Assembly: GCA_041591915.1 (NCBI GenBank)
Contig: JBFHRB010000156.1
Location: 1 to 8,150 of the forward strand
Reading direction: 5' to 3'
Length of the DNA: 8,150 bases
From: JBFHRB01 sp041591915
GTDB taxonomy: Bacteria; Actinomycetota; Nitriliruptoria; Nitriliruptorales; Nitriliruptoraceae
Shown: in pieces, positions 1 to 6,231 of the stretch
Layout of the letters: each line of letters starts with the position of its first letter
Position numbering within the stretch: the first letter of the stretch is position 1
The notes under the pieces: model-generated
What the model saw: the letters and a program-made list of their open reading frames with translations, nothing else
Told to the model about the DNA's origin: nothing
Databases searched by the model: none
Translations under genes and position numbers: made by a program

Positions 1-361
1 GCCGCACGTCGAGATCACGGAGCTCCACCACGACGGCAAGGCCGACGCCCCGAGTGGCACGGCGCTGCGGACGGCGGACCTCATCGCGTCTGCCCGCGAG
101 GACGCCCCTGCCCCGGTGATGGGTGAGGTGATCGACGGCGCCCGCGGCGCGGATCGCGCAGGTATTCGCGTGCACAGCGTGCGCCTGCCGGGGCTCGTCG
201 CCCATCAGGAGGTGCTGTTCGGCGGGGAGGGCCAGACGCTGAGCATCCGCCACGACTCGATCGACCGCAGTTCGTTCATGCCCGGCGTGATCCTGGCGGT
301 CCGCCGGGTCGCCGACGCGCCCGGCCTCACCGTCGGGCTCGAGGCGCTGCTCGACCTGTGA
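1..361 (+). CDS. dapB: 4-hydroxy-tetrahydrodipicolinate reductase, C-terminal part (partial)
   Basis: The 5' part lies outside the window; the reading frame is open from base 2 to the TGA at 359-361 (119 codons seen). DapB reduces 4-hydroxy-tetrahydrodipicolinate with NAD(P)H in the cytoplasmic lysine/meso-diaminopimelate pathway. The fragment opens with the family's catalytic and substrate-binding signature: E-L-H-H-D-G-K (bases 20-40) followed by D-A-P-S-G-T-A. This contains the His-His pair and the Lys that act in catalysis and substrate binding in characterised DapB proteins. The rest matches the C-terminal tetramerisation/substrate domain (VHSVRLPGLVAHQEVLFG, then a segment with SIRHDSIDRSSFMPGV), and the end fits the usual DapB C-terminus. 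The next gene starts 62 bp downstream behind its own putative promoter, so dapB may be the last gene of its transcript. Nothing looks broken in the part that is visible. Confidence 0.96.
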   Translation, partial: PHVEITELHHDGKADAPSGTALRTADLIASAREDAPAPVMGEVIDGARGADRAGIRVHSVRLPGLVAHQEVLFGGEGQTLSIRHDSIDRSSFMPGVILAVRRVADAPGLTVGLEALLDL

Positions 362-387
362 GCCCGGAGCCGCGGCGGCGCGGGCGC

Positions 388-393
388 TAGGGT
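388..393 (+). promoter_or_regulatory. putative -10 box (TAGGGT) for the PPR-like gene
   Basis: TAGGGT in GCTAGGGTCG matches the TAnnnT form of the -10 element and lies 30 bp before the GTG start. The predicted transcript would begin near 400 and have a short leader with its own Shine-Dalgarno site. No convincing -35 is visible. The same style of hexamer precedes other genes in this window. Confidence 0.4.
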
Positions 394-411
394 CGAGGTT
401 CCCTGTTGTCG

Positions 412-417
412 AGAGGA
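412..417 (+). promoter_or_regulatory. ribosome binding site deciding the PPR-like gene start
   Basis: AGAGGA lies 6 nt before GTG 424. It favours that start over the in-frame TTG at 406, which has no purine-rich site upstream and would itself overlap this site. Confidence 0.6.
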
Positions 418-423
418 TCATCG

Positions 424-2190
424 GTGTCGAACGCCGACGACTCCACCAGCCAGTACACGGACCAACTGCGACGCTACGCCGGTGCCGGCGATCTGCGGAT
501 GACCCGCGCGATCTTCGATCGCATGGTGCAGGCAGGCGTCCAACCCGAGGCCGAGCACTTCAAGCTCCTCCTCGCGGTCCACACGAAGATGCGCGATCTC
601 GAGGGCGCCTCCCAGGTGCTCGACGAGATGGCGTCCGCCGGGGTGCAGCCCGACGTCGAGACGCAGTTCGAGCTGGTGCTCGGCCTGGCGCGCTCCGGGC
701 AGGGCGCCGCGGCGCTGCAGCGGCTCGACGCCCTCCACGCCGATGGCGTCCGCGTCCCGCCGTCACACCAGCCCGCGGTCCTGTCGCTCTACATGCAGGC
801 CGGCAACACGGCTGCGGCACGCGCGATCATGCGGGAGATGGCCGAGGCGGGACGCGCCGCGTCTCCGCAGGACTACGACCGCCTGTTGCGCGACTGCCTC
901 GACCGCCGCGCGATCAAGGACACGCTCGCGACCGTCGACCTCATGCTGAAGGTCGGGCACGCGCCCAGTCCCGAGCGGTCGGCGCAGCTGATCGCCATGA
1001 TGGCCCGGGCGGGTCACCCCACGCGCGGTGGCGAGCTCCTGGCCACGCTCGAGGGCGCCGGCGCTCAGGTTGACGCGGGGGTCCGCACCGACCTTCTGCT
1101 CGGCCACGCGAAGGCCGGCGAGGTCGACCGCGCCAAGGCGCTCGTCGCCGAGCTCCGTGAGCGGGGTGGCGACGTGTCGAGCCTCCACCACAACGCGATC
1201 ATCGGCGCGCAGGTCGGCGCCGGGGACATCGAGGCGGCCTGGGCGACCGCGGAGGAGGTCTGGGACGCCGGGGAGATCCCGACGACGGCGAACCTCGATG
1301 CACTGTTCGACGCAACGCTGGCGGCCGGCAACCCGCGCCGCGCGCTCGGGGCCCTCGACTGGATGCTCATGCTGGGTGTTGCCCCCCAGCCCAGCCGGGT
1401 CGGGCAGGCCATCGCTGCGCTCCTGGACGCCAACGACCTCAAGGGGGCGCAGCGGGTGCTGGACGACTCCCTGAAGGCGGGCGTCGCCATCGATCGCCGC
1501 GAGGCCCGCCACCTCGTCGACTCCCACCTGCGTGCGGGCCACATCGACGACGCCCTCCGGCTCCTCGACCGCCTGAAGAAGGCCGGGGTCCTCACCCACG
1601 CCAAGCACTACGGCGCGATCATCAACGCGATGGTGAAGGCCAAGCGGCGCGACGATGCGATCGAGCTGGTCGAGCGACTGCTGCTGCAGGGCGTCGAGCC
1701 GCCCGCGGCCCACGCGAGCAGCCTGCTGGCCGGCCTCGTCAAGACGGGGGCGCTCGAACGCGCCAAGGACCTTCTCGGCAAGCTCGCCGCCGGCAAGGTG
1801 CCGCTCGACGAGTCCGCCTACCGCGAGGTCATGTGGGGGTTCGCCCGCAAGGGCAAGGCACAGGAGACGCAGGAGGTGTACGACGCGATGGTGGCCGCCG
1901 GGATCACCCCGGACGATCGCCACGAGGCAGCACTGAAGTGGGTGTCGGGCGAGACCGTCCGCCGGCTGGAGGACGACCCCGAGGCCGCGGCCGCCATGCA
2001 CTCGCTGCCCGATGCGCCCGGCACGCCCGCGCCCAGCGCACCTGCGCCGACTGCTTCGGCGCCCACTGCGCCCACCGAGCCGCCTGCGCCGGCACCGGAG
2101 CCGCCTGCGCCGGCACCCGAGCCGCCTGCGCCGGCACCCGAGCCGCCTGCGCCGGCACCCGAGCCGCCTCCGCCAGCAGGGTCGCCGTAG
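424..2190 (+). CDS. Pentatricopeptide-like (PPR/TPR-type) repeat solenoid protein with Pro-rich tail
   Basis: This 588-residue protein consists almost entirely of about 14 back-to-back helical-hairpin repeats of 34-36 residues (roughly residues 10-500). Each ends with a G-[VIA]-x-P-like turn, e.g. MVQAGVQPEAE, MASAGVQPDVE, MVAAGITPDDR, and carries an internal A-x-x-[ILV]-[LIF] helix. Period and turn fit PPR better than the 34-residue TPR (no regular W-LG-Y-A-F-A-P pattern). There is no signal peptide or membrane segment, so it should be cytoplasmic. PPR proteins are classically organellar RNA binders in eukaryotes and are uncommon in bacteria. Here the nucleotide-specifying position (Asn/Ser/Thr in eukaryotic repeats) is Thr, Thr, Asn and Ser in only four of the repeats as I align them, so sequence-specific RNA reading is doubtful and a protein scaffold role is equally possible. 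After the solenoid comes an acidic linker and, from residue ~530, a Pro/Ala/Glu tail. The start is GTG 424, chosen by its Shine-Dalgarno site. The function is unknown. Confidence 0.85.
   Translation: MSNADDSTSQYTDQLRRYAGAGDLRMTRAIFDRMVQAGVQPEAEHFKLLLAVHTKMRDLEGASQVLDEMASAGVQPDVETQFELVLGLARSGQGAAALQRLDALHADGVRVPPSHQPAVLSLYMQAGNTAAARAIMREMAEAGRAASPQDYDRLLRDCLDRRAIKDTLATVDLMLKVGHAPSPERSAQLIAMMARAGHPTRGGELLATLEGAGAQVDAGVRTDLLLGHAKAGEVDRAKALVAELRERGGDVSSLHHNAIIGAQVGAGDIEAAWATAEEVWDAGEIPTTANLDALFDATLAAGNPRRALGALDWMLMLGVAPQPSRVGQAIAALLDANDLKGAQRVLDDSLKAGVAIDRREARHLVDSHLRAGHIDDALRLLDRLKKAGVLTHAKHYGAIINAMVKAKRRDDAIELVERLLLQGVEPPAAHASSLLAGLVKTGALERAKDLLGKLAAGKVPLDESAYREVMWGFARKGKAQETQEVYDAMVAAGITPDDRHEAALKWVSGETVRRLEDDPEAAAAMHSLPDAPGTPAPSAPAPTASAPTAPTEPPAPAPEPPAPAPEPPAPAPEPPAPAPEPPPPAGSP
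2077..2178 (+). repeat. 21-bp in-frame tandem repeat encoding EPPAPAP
   Basis: Four complete units start at 2077, 2098, 2119 and 2140, followed by a diverged partial unit from 2161. The first unit ends in G and the other three in C (caccg versus caccc); otherwise the four are identical. Each codes for Glu-Pro-Pro-Ala-Pro-Ala-Pro, so copy number can change without a frameshift. This forms the extended C-terminal tail of the PPR-like protein. Confidence 0.93.
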
Positions 2191-2204
2191 GGCGCTGACG
2201 CCGT

Positions 2205-2210
2205 TACCGT
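2205..2210 (+). promoter_or_regulatory. putative -10 box (TACCGT) giving a leaderless mRNA
   Basis: TACCGT ends 6 nt before the GTG at 2217, the distance at which transcription normally begins. There is no Shine-Dalgarno sequence between it and the start codon. This suggests that the membrane sensor gene is transcribed from its own promoter as a leaderless mRNA. No -35 is obvious, and the element overlaps the 26-bp gap after the PPR-like gene. Confidence 0.4.
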
Positions 2211-2216
2211 GGGCTC

Positions 2217-3482
2217 GTGAACAGCCCAGTCGACGGCCGCACACTGCGCGAGCGCCTCTACCTCGTGCTCGGGCTGCTGCTCGTCCCGATCGCGGTGGCA
2301 GCCGCAGCCTCGTTCGTGGCCGTCGACCAGTCGAGCCGGGCGCTCGAGGTCGTGGCCGAGCTCGAGGCGCAGTCGCGCGCGGTCGAGCTCGCCGTCCTCG
2401 ACGTGCACGCCGCGGACCCGCTGGCGGACGCCTATGCCGCGACCGGCGATGAAGGGGTGCGGGGGCAGTTGGTGCGCGCCGTCGATCGTGCCGGTTCGCG
2501 CATCGCTGCGCTCGGCGGCCTGGCGATCGGCGTGGCCGATGCCCCCGTCGACATCGCGCGAGCGCGAGCCGCCTGGACGGCGGCGGCGACGAGCGCCGAG
2601 GCGGGTGACATCGACGCGTTCCGGATCGCACGGACGGACGCGCTCGAAGGGCTCGACCGCCTGCAGGCCTCGCTGTCGACGGAGGCCGCGCGTGAGGTGG
2701 AGGCGGCGCTGCTCGTCGACGAGCGGGCGCGGCTGCTCGCGATCCTCCTGATCGTCATCGGCCTGGGCCTGGTCGCGGCTGGCGCCGCTTACTTCCTTCG
2801 GACGATCGCGCGCCCCGCCGTCAGCATCCGCGACGCGCTGTCCGAGATCTCCGCCGGCAACCTCGTGCACCGGGTGCCCGCAGCCGGCGGTGAGCTCGGG
2901 GAGATCGGCCGGCACGTCAACGCCCTCGCCGATCGGCTCCTCGCCGTCGGCTCGACCGCGGATCGCTCGGTCCGCGACGCGCGCACGGGCCTGTACGCGG
3001 CCCCGGAGTTCGACGCGCGGCTCGCGGAGGAGCTGGCGCGCGCGCGTCGGCACGGCCGCGACCTCACCGTGTTGCTGGCGGCCATCGACATCGAGCGCGT
3101 GGCCGATCGCGACGAGCAGGCGCAGCTCGTCGCTCGCGTCATCCTCGACACGCTGCGCCCCGGCGACGTCGCGGCGCGCGTCGCCGAGACGCGCTTCGGC
3201 ATCCTGCTGCCCGAGACCGCTGGCGCGCACGGGTCGCGGGTCGCGGAGCGGCTCCGTGCGGCCGTCGCCGGTGAGCGGCTGCCCTCCGGGCGCCACACCA
3301 CCGTCAGCATCGGCGTCAGTGCACTCGCGAACACGACGACCGTGCCGGACCATCTCTCGCGGTCGGCTTCGCAGGCACTCGACGAAGCCGCACGTGCCGG
3401 CGGCGATCGGGTCGTCACCTACGGCGGGATACCGACCCCGCCTCCGCTGCCGCCCTCGCCGGGCGACGCCGCGACCGGTTGA
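2217..3482 (+). CDS. Membrane sensor with HAMP and degenerate GGDEF domain
   Basis: A 421-residue protein. A transmembrane helix at ~13-36 is followed by an extracytoplasmic, mostly helical Ala-rich sensor region (~37-171, resembling 4-helix-bundle/CHASE3-type sensors in position and length). A second helix follows at ~172-194, then HAMP (~195-247), then a GGDEF-fold domain (~252-403). The fold is supported by the entry motif DARTGLY (253-260 region; family D-x-LTGLxNR), by a cyclase-like beta segment (VLLAAIDIE), by RVAETRFGILLP in the place of R-x-GGDEF-x-x-LLP, and by the late VSIGVS strand. The signature GG(D/E)EF is replaced by A-E-T-R-F (323-327) and the metal-binding Asp region is altered. 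Diguanylate cyclase activity is therefore unlikely; a sensing, nucleotide-binding or partner-binding role is more plausible. The C-terminus is short and Pro-rich. It starts at GTG 2217, 26 bp after the PPR-like gene, and ends one base from the stop of the convergent ABC gene. Confidence 0.85.
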   Translation: MNSPVDGRTLRERLYLVLGLLLVPIAVAAAASFVAVDQSSRALEVVAELEAQSRAVELAVLDVHAADPLADAYAATGDEGVRGQLVRAVDRAGSRIAALGGLAIGVADAPVDIARARAAWTAAATSAEAGDIDAFRIARTDALEGLDRLQASLSTEAAREVEAALLVDERARLLAILLIVIGLGLVAAGAAYFLRTIARPAVSIRDALSEISAGNLVHRVPAAGGELGEIGRHVNALADRLLAVGSTADRSVRDARTGLYAAPEFDARLAEELARARRHGRDLTVLLAAIDIERVADRDEQAQLVARVILDTLRPGDVAARVAETRFGILLPETAGAHGSRVAERLRAAVAGERLPSGRHTTVSIGVSALANTTTVPDHLSRSASQALDEAARAGGDRVVTYGGIPTPPPLPPSPGDAATG

Positions 3483-3483
3483 G

Positions 3484-5340
3484 TCAGCTCAGCGCGAACT
3501 GGGTCCGAGCGAGTTCCGCGTAGAGGCCGCCCTTCGCCAGCAACTCCTGGTGGCGCCCACGGTCGACGACGCGGCCACCGTCGAGGACGACGATGAGGTC
3601 GGCCTCGACGATGGTGCTGAGTCGGTGGGCGATCACGAAGCTCGTGCGGTCGGCGAGGATCTCGGCGAGCGCGGCCTGGACCAGCCGCTCCGACTCGGAG
3701 TCGAGGTGCGCCGTCGCCTCGTCCAGCACGATCACGGCGGGGTCCTTCAGCAGGACCCGCGCGATCGCCAGGCGCTGTTTCTCGCCGCCGGACAGCCGGT
3801 AGCCGCGCTCCCCGACGATGGTCTCGTAGCCGTCGGGGAGCCGGGCGATGACGTCGTGGATGCGTGCGGCCCGGCAGGCATCGACGAGGTCCTGGTCCGT
3901 GGCCCCCGGCCGCGCGTAGCGGAGGTTGTTCCCGATCGAGTCGTGGAAGAGGTGGGGATCCTGCGTCACGACGCCGACGGCCTTGCGCAGTGACGCCAGC
4001 GTGAGGTCGCGCACGTCGACGCCGTCGATCCTCACGTGGCCCTCGGTGACGTCATGGATGCGCGGGACGAGCATCGACATCGAGGTCTTGCCGGCCCCGG
4101 AGGGACCGACCAGGGCGACCATCGTCCCGGGCGGCGCGTCGAGCGAGATGCCCTGGAGTATCCAGCCCGACGCCTCCTCGCCATGCTCGGAGCGCGGGCC
4201 CTCGAGGCTCTCGAGCGTCGAGCCGTGCGCAGCCGGGTAGCGGAACCGGACGTCCTCGAAGCGCACGTGCCCGCGTGGTTGGGGGAGTGCCACCGGCTCA
4301 TCGACCTCGTCGATGTCCAGGGGCAGGTCGAGGACCTCGAAGACGCGCTCGAAGCTGACCATCGCGGTCATCAGGTCGACGCGAGCGTTCGACAGCTGCG
4401 TCAGCGGGCCGTAGATCCGCGAGACGTACGCCGCCATCGCGACGACGTCGCCGATGGTGAACCCGCTCGTGATGACCAGGCGCCCACCCACGTAGTACAC
4501 GAGCGCCGTCGCCAGGGCCCCGACCGCCGCCAGCGAGGCGAAGAGCGACCGTCCGTGCAGCGCGGTTCGCACACCGATGGAGGCCACGCGCTCGGCCCGG
4601 TCGTGGAACAGGTCACGCTCCTCGTCGGGGCGTCCGAAGAGCTTGACCAGCAGGGCCCCCGAGACGTTGAACCGTTCCGTCATCGTCGAGTTCATCTCGG
4701 CGTTGAGCCGCATGGACTCGCGCGACAGGCCCTGCAGCTTCCGTCCGACGTAGCGCGCCGGGAGCGTGAACAGCGGCAGGAGCGCGATGGCGAGGAGGGT
4801 GACGCGCCACTCGATGGTGACCATGACCACCAGCGTGAGGACCAGGCTGATGACGTTGTCGACGATGCCGCCGAGCGTGCCGGTCAGCGCCCGCTGCGCC
4901 CCGACGACGTCGTTGTTGAGTCGGGTGATCAGCGCGCCGGTCTGCGTGCGGGTGAAGAACGCCAGCGGCATCCGCTGGACGTGGTCGAACAGCATCGTGC
5001 GCAGGTCGAGGATGAGCCCCTCGCCGATCGACGCCGAGAGGTAGCGCTCGGAGAGTGAGACGACGAGGCCGCCGACGGCGAGCCCCGCGGCGGCGCCGAA
5101 CAGGATGCCGAGCAGCCTGAGGTCCGCGTCCGGTATCGCCCGGTCGATCATCTCGCGGAACAGCAGCGGTGGGACCAGCCCGATGACCGAGCCGACGACG
5201 ATCAGGCCGACGAAGCCGGCGAGGCGGCGGCGGTAGGGGCCAGTGAGGCCCCAGGCGCGGCGCGCGATCTCCCGATCGACGGGATGGTTCGCGTTCGCGG
5301 CGTCCCCGAGCGGCCGCAGGCGCATCGGGAACGGGTGCAC
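3484..5340 (-). CDS. ABC exporter half-transporter (TMD-NBD fusion, MsbA/LmrA-like)
   Basis: A 618-residue protein with the size and order of type IV exporter half-transporters: an N-terminal six-helix membrane domain (first helix about residues 37-60) and a C-terminal ATPase. ATPase landmarks are complete: A-loop Tyr368 (FRYP), Walker A GPSGAGKT with Lys418, Q-loop Gln460 (TQDPHLF), signature LSGGEKQR (516-523), Walker B VIVLDEAT with Asp540 and catalytic Glu541, and switch His572 (IAHRLST). It should act as a homodimer in the inner membrane, or as a heterodimer if a partner exists elsewhere; no partner gene is adjacent. The substrate cannot be told from sequence. Odd point: about 20 extra residues, rich in Ser/Glu/Gly, lie between the A-loop and Walker A. 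The start GTG 5340 is preferred because GAGG sits 6 nt upstream; the next in-frame ATG (5325) has none. It is convergent with the sensor gene and divergent from the SGNH gene. Confidence 0.95.
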   Translation of the reverse strand: MHPFPMRLRPLGDAANANHPVDREIARRAWGLTGPYRRRLAGFVGLIVVGSVIGLVPPLLFREMIDRAIPDADLRLLGILFGAAAGLAVGGLVVSLSERYLSASIGEGLILDLRTMLFDHVQRMPLAFFTRTQTGALITRLNNDVVGAQRALTGTLGGIVDNVISLVLTLVVMVTIEWRVTLLAIALLPLFTLPARYVGRKLQGLSRESMRLNAEMNSTMTERFNVSGALLVKLFGRPDEERDLFHDRAERVASIGVRTALHGRSLFASLAAVGALATALVYYVGGRLVITSGFTIGDVVAMAAYVSRIYGPLTQLSNARVDLMTAMVSFERVFEVLDLPLDIDEVDEPVALPQPRGHVRFEDVRFRYPAAHGSTLESLEGPRSEHGEEASGWILQGISLDAPPGTMVALVGPSGAGKTSMSMLVPRIHDVTEGHVRIDGVDVRDLTLASLRKAVGVVTQDPHLFHDSIGNNLRYARPGATDQDLVDACRAARIHDVIARLPDGYETIVGERGYRLSGGEKQRLAIARVLLKDPAVIVLDEATAHLDSESERLVQAALAEILADRTSFVIAHRLSTIVEADLIVVLDGGRVVDRGRHQELLAKGGLYAELARTQFALS

Positions 5341-5439
5341 GGTGGACCTCGACGAACGGCGAAGGGCGAGGGGAGCCGGAGTCGATGGACGGCGGCAGGG
5401 CGGCTCAGGGTATCCAGCGCGGTCAGTACGCTCCGGCGC
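5341..5439. promoter_or_regulatory. Divergent promoter region between ABC exporter and SGNH hydrolase genes
   Basis: These 99 bp separate two start codons facing away from each other. On the minus strand there is a TACCCT hexamer (5412 to 5407) and a GAGG Shine-Dalgarno site (5350 to 5347), 6 nt before the ABC GTG. On the plus strand there is TACGCT (5427-5432), 7 nt before the SGNH GTG. The two hexamers are only 14 bp apart, so polymerase binding at one could exclude the other. No clear operator palindrome is visible. Confidence 0.5.
5427..5432 (+). promoter_or_regulatory. putative -10 box (TACGCT) giving a leaderless SGNH mRNA
   Basis: TACGCT ends 7 nt before GTG 5440. The intervening CCGGCGC contains no Shine-Dalgarno site, so initiation at or next to the transcript 5' end is the simplest reading. 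An identical hexamer precedes the ThyX-like gene. Confidence 0.45.
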
Positions 5440-6231
5440 GTGACCGACGCCACCTCCTCCCGCTCCTCGCGCCGCTGGCTCCTCGGCGGCCTCGCCGCGT
5501 CTGCCGTGGCCGCGGCCGTGACCGCGCACAACGCGCGCCAGGTCCTCCGGCTGCGCGACGAGGCCCAGGCGCACGACAACGCGCTCGTGCACGCCGACGC
5601 GGTGGGTGAGGGGCTCGGTCCGGCCCTCAACCTCGTCGTGCTGGGGGACTCGAGCTCGATCGGCTTCGGCCTCGCCGAGCCCCGCATGGCCTTCCCGTTC
5701 CTGCTCGCGTCGCGGCTCGCGATCGCGACGGGACGGCGGGTGACGGTCGACGCGCTGGGCGAGAACGGAGCCCAGACGCACGACGTCACCCGGACGCAGG
5801 TGGCGCGGCTGCGTCAGCTCGAGCCGGACGTCGTGGCGATCGTCATCGGGGTCAACGACGCCGTCGGGCGCCGGCGCCCGGCCCAGGTGCGCCGCGACAC
5901 GGCCGTGATGATCGATGCCGTCACCGCCGCCGTGCCCGAGGCCCACATCGTGCTCGCGCCGTGCCCTGACCTGCGCAACTCGCCGGCCATCCCGCGCCCG
6001 TTGAACCTCGTCCTGGGCCTCGCCTGCCAGGCCGTCGCACGCGCGCAGCTCTCGACCTGCCAGGACCTCGGCATCGCGGCACGTGCGTGGCCGGTCCGGG
6101 CCGTGCGCGAGGACTTCAGCCCGGACGGGTTCCACCCGGGCGTCGTCGGACACCGGAAGATGGCCGACCACGTGGGCGACACCCTGCTCGACCACCTCGC
6201 AGAGACGGAGGCCGCATGGACCTCGGCCTGA
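5440..6231 (+). CDS. SGNH/GDSL-type hydrolase, membrane-anchored or exported
   Basis: A 263-residue protein with the SGNH esterase/lipase blocks in order: block I GDSSS (G69, D70, nucleophile Ser71), block II Gly in ALGENGAQ (~105-112), block III IGVND (oxyanion Asn139) and block V S-P-D-G-F-H with Asp229 and His232 as the remaining catalytic residues. These enzymes hydrolyse ester bonds of lipids, acylated sugars or cell-wall components; the substrate is unknown here. The N-terminus has S-R-R-W-L-L followed by a hydrophobic Ala/Val stretch (residues ~11-30). It looks like a Tat-type signal or a single membrane anchor, placing the catalytic domain outside the membrane. No lipobox Cys is present. 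The start GTG 5440 is chosen because the signal segment follows directly and a -10 box sits 7 nt upstream; longer in-frame starts would run back into the divergent promoter and the ABC gene. The last 16 nt overlap the SDR gene. Confidence 0.88.
   Translation: MTDATSSRSSRRWLLGGLAASAVAAAVTAHNARQVLRLRDEAQAHDNALVHADAVGEGLGPALNLVVLGDSSSIGFGLAEPRMAFPFLLASRLAIATGRRVTVDALGENGAQTHDVTRTQVARLRQLEPDVVAIVIGVNDAVGRRRPAQVRRDTAVMIDAVTAAVPEAHIVLAPCPDLRNSPAIPRPLNLVLGLACQAVARAQLSTCQDLGIAARAWPVRAVREDFSPDGFHPGVVGHRKMADHVGDTLLDHLAETEAAWTSA
6207..6210 (+). promoter_or_regulatory. ribosome binding site of the SDR gene inside the SGNH gene
   Basis: GGAG lies 5 nt before ATG 6216 and within the SGNH coding sequence. 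It fixes the SDR start and indicates translational coupling of the overlapping pair. Confidence 0.65.

Noticed and set aside
362..385. Terminator hairpin after dapB (GCCCG...CGGGC)
   Set aside because: The stem is 5 bp with a 14-nt loop and no T-tract, which is expected by chance at this GC content.
406..423. TTG 406 as start of the PPR-like gene
   Set aside because: It lies upstream of and overlaps the AGAGGA site that is correctly spaced for GTG 424.
2077..2178. CRISPR-like array
   Set aside because: The units are directly abutting with no spacers and code in frame for a Pro-rich tail.
763..2631. Very long open frame on the minus strand across the PPR-like gene
   Set aside because: It is a by-product of high GC: Arg/His/Gly-rich, no recognisable domain, and antisense to a clear repeat protein with an RBS.
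1818..3353. Long minus-strand open frame opposite the sensor gene, with Gly/Ala repeats
   Set aside because: The Gly/Ala repeats are simply the 21-bp tandem repeat read in reverse, and the rest is low-complexity antisense of the GGDEF-like gene.
2890..3993. Plus-strand frame running from the sensor gene into the ABC region
   Set aside because: It is Arg/Ser-rich, out of frame with the sensor and antisense to the ABC ATPase motifs.
5341..6195. N-terminal extension of the ABC exporter to a 903-residue product
   Set aside because: The extension is antisense to a convincing SGNH hydrolase, has no domain, and a GTG with a good Shine-Dalgarno site at 5340 starts right before the transporter sequence.
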